Positions 63,161-64,000 of a stretch of DNA of 64,000 nt are shown one piece after another. The stretch lies in NCBI RefSeq assembly GCF_001949145.1, contig NW_019091365.1, forward strand, positions 1,342,023 through 1,406,022. The letters are read 5' to 3'. Below the pieces are notes generated by a model. The model made no database searches. It saw nothing but the letters and a program-made list of their open reading frames with translations, and was not told the origin of the DNA. Made by a program: the position numbers and the translations under genes. Position 1 is the stretch's first letter; every line of letters begins with the position of its first letter. The DNA comes from Acanthaster planci. Lineage: Eukaryota; Echinodermata; Asteroidea; Valvatida; Acanthasteridae.

Positions 63161-64000
63161 GGGACTCAGAAATGTCCCTACAACTCAGTTCAAATTTCCC
63201 TAACAAAAGAACTTGTCCCCTTAATGCGGTGAATGCCTATCCATGTATACACTCACAAACATACACGTACATGTATGTAGATTAAACCTGCTGACTTCTG
63301 GGAAGAAGAGAAAGGGAAAAAACTTCTTTCCAAAACACTCACAAGCTAATTTCTCCCTGAAATTTTAAGTTCTGTAGACAAGAAAGATGTTTTGTGAAAA
63401 AAGTTTATCTGACGATACATGTACATTTTGTAATTTAGCCAAAATTGAGGGCTACAGAACACCCCTCAATCGGTTGAAAAGAGCCATGTTGGTCAGGAAA
63501 GTTCACATTGCTGGTAGCAACGCAACTGTAACGTGTGAATTTCATGGTTGTTTGTGAACCAGCGAAGTGCAGTACCAATTCCAATTAACGGAGCCTCCAT
63601 TGCTAGGAAAATCTCTCTCTCTCTCTCTTGGTCCAGCTCATGGCACATGTACATGTAGGAGAACTTACAATACACGCATGTAGAGTTAATAGCCTTAAAT
63701 ACAATGTACATGTAACGGTACCGAAATACATTTTTTCCCATGATTTTTGTCACCATCATGTCTCTTACTCATACACGCTATACAAATGTTAAAAATGAGA
63801 ATAAGTTAACACACGGGCGGAACTACACGTACACTGTACATGTAGTCAATTGTAGAAATTAATATCATGAGAAATAAGATTGCGCTGCATCTTGCTCACA
63901 CCAAGTACCATGACCAATGTCTCATCCAGCCACCTATCCTGAAGAAAGGTAAAAACAATTTGGACAATCAGTTTTAGCTTGATCAAAATTTACAAGCCCT

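Larger units (their letters stand above)
59143..64000. other. Upstream region of SLC35A1-like gene
   Basis: The missing first exon and promoter of the SLC35A1-like gene should be here or beyond. Seen: TTTTCCAGGA-type repeats (60140-60158 and 60890-60972), a hAT-MITE remnant (61004-61063), an ACATGTAC tract (61899-61926), TTGTGGGGAC repeats (63104-63160) and a (CT)n run (63609-63629). No other gene was recognised. Confidence 0.55.

Overview
This window looks like one draft-assembled piece of an animal genome, with one assembly gap (N run 3535-4055). Genes are split by GT/AG introns of 0.25 to 10 kb, protein-coding exons are a few percent of the sequence, and the spacers are full of short foldback elements and a palindromic ACATGTAC-type repeat. 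The four gene families (RHOT/Miro, a CACNG/claudin-fold protein, a single three-WW SMURF, and a CMP-sialic-acid-transporter-like SLC35A1) point to a bilaterian. The repeat style and gene set suggest a marine invertebrate, probably a deuterostome such as an echinoderm, hemichordate or amphioxus. That placement is an impression and not a proof. No bacterial genes, rRNA, tRNA, CRISPR array or intact transposase or reverse transcriptase was seen.

Layout: (1) 350-5936 (+): the last four coding exons of Miro/RHOT (C-terminal GTPase domain and tail anchor), then a 3' UTR to about 8.2 kb. (2) 14007-10866 (-): a complete four-exon gene for a 216-residue, four-TM voltage-dependent-calcium-channel-gamma-like protein, convergent with RHOT. 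(3) 14008-16096: the divergent spacer between that gene and SMURF, with TATA-like boxes, a 20-bp perfect palindrome and a long antisense ORF. (4) 16097-45580 (+): a complete 16-exon SMURF E3 ubiquitin ligase gene. The exons sum to 2286 nt (761 residues) with every splice phase matching; domain order is C2, WW1, WW2, WW3, HECT. Intron 1 alone is 10.2 kb and carries most of the palindromic repeat. (5) 45581 to about 49.9 kb: the SMURF 3' UTR, starting with a 123-bp tandem duplication. (6) about 50-54.9 kb: a convergent spacer with CpG-rich, motif-dense blocks and foldbacks. (7) 59142-54919 (-): four of the five expected exons of an SLC35A1-like Golgi nucleotide-sugar transporter; the short first coding exon could not be fixed. 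(8) 59.2-64 kb: upstream sequence with a CpG/NRF1-like island and repeats.

The genes alternate in strand (+, -, +, -) and have no obvious shared pathway: mitochondrial transport, a channel-associated membrane protein, BMP/TGF-beta ubiquitin signalling, and Golgi sialylation. The most interesting structure is in how SMURF may be spliced. The WW1 exon is phase-symmetric and skippable, the HECT exon has two in-frame 3' splice sites 96 nt apart, and exon 5 is bracketed by two copies of the same TTAA-flanked foldback. A near-perfect 156-bp inverted repeat downstream of the SLC35A1-like stop carries a histone-3'-end-like hairpin in each arm.
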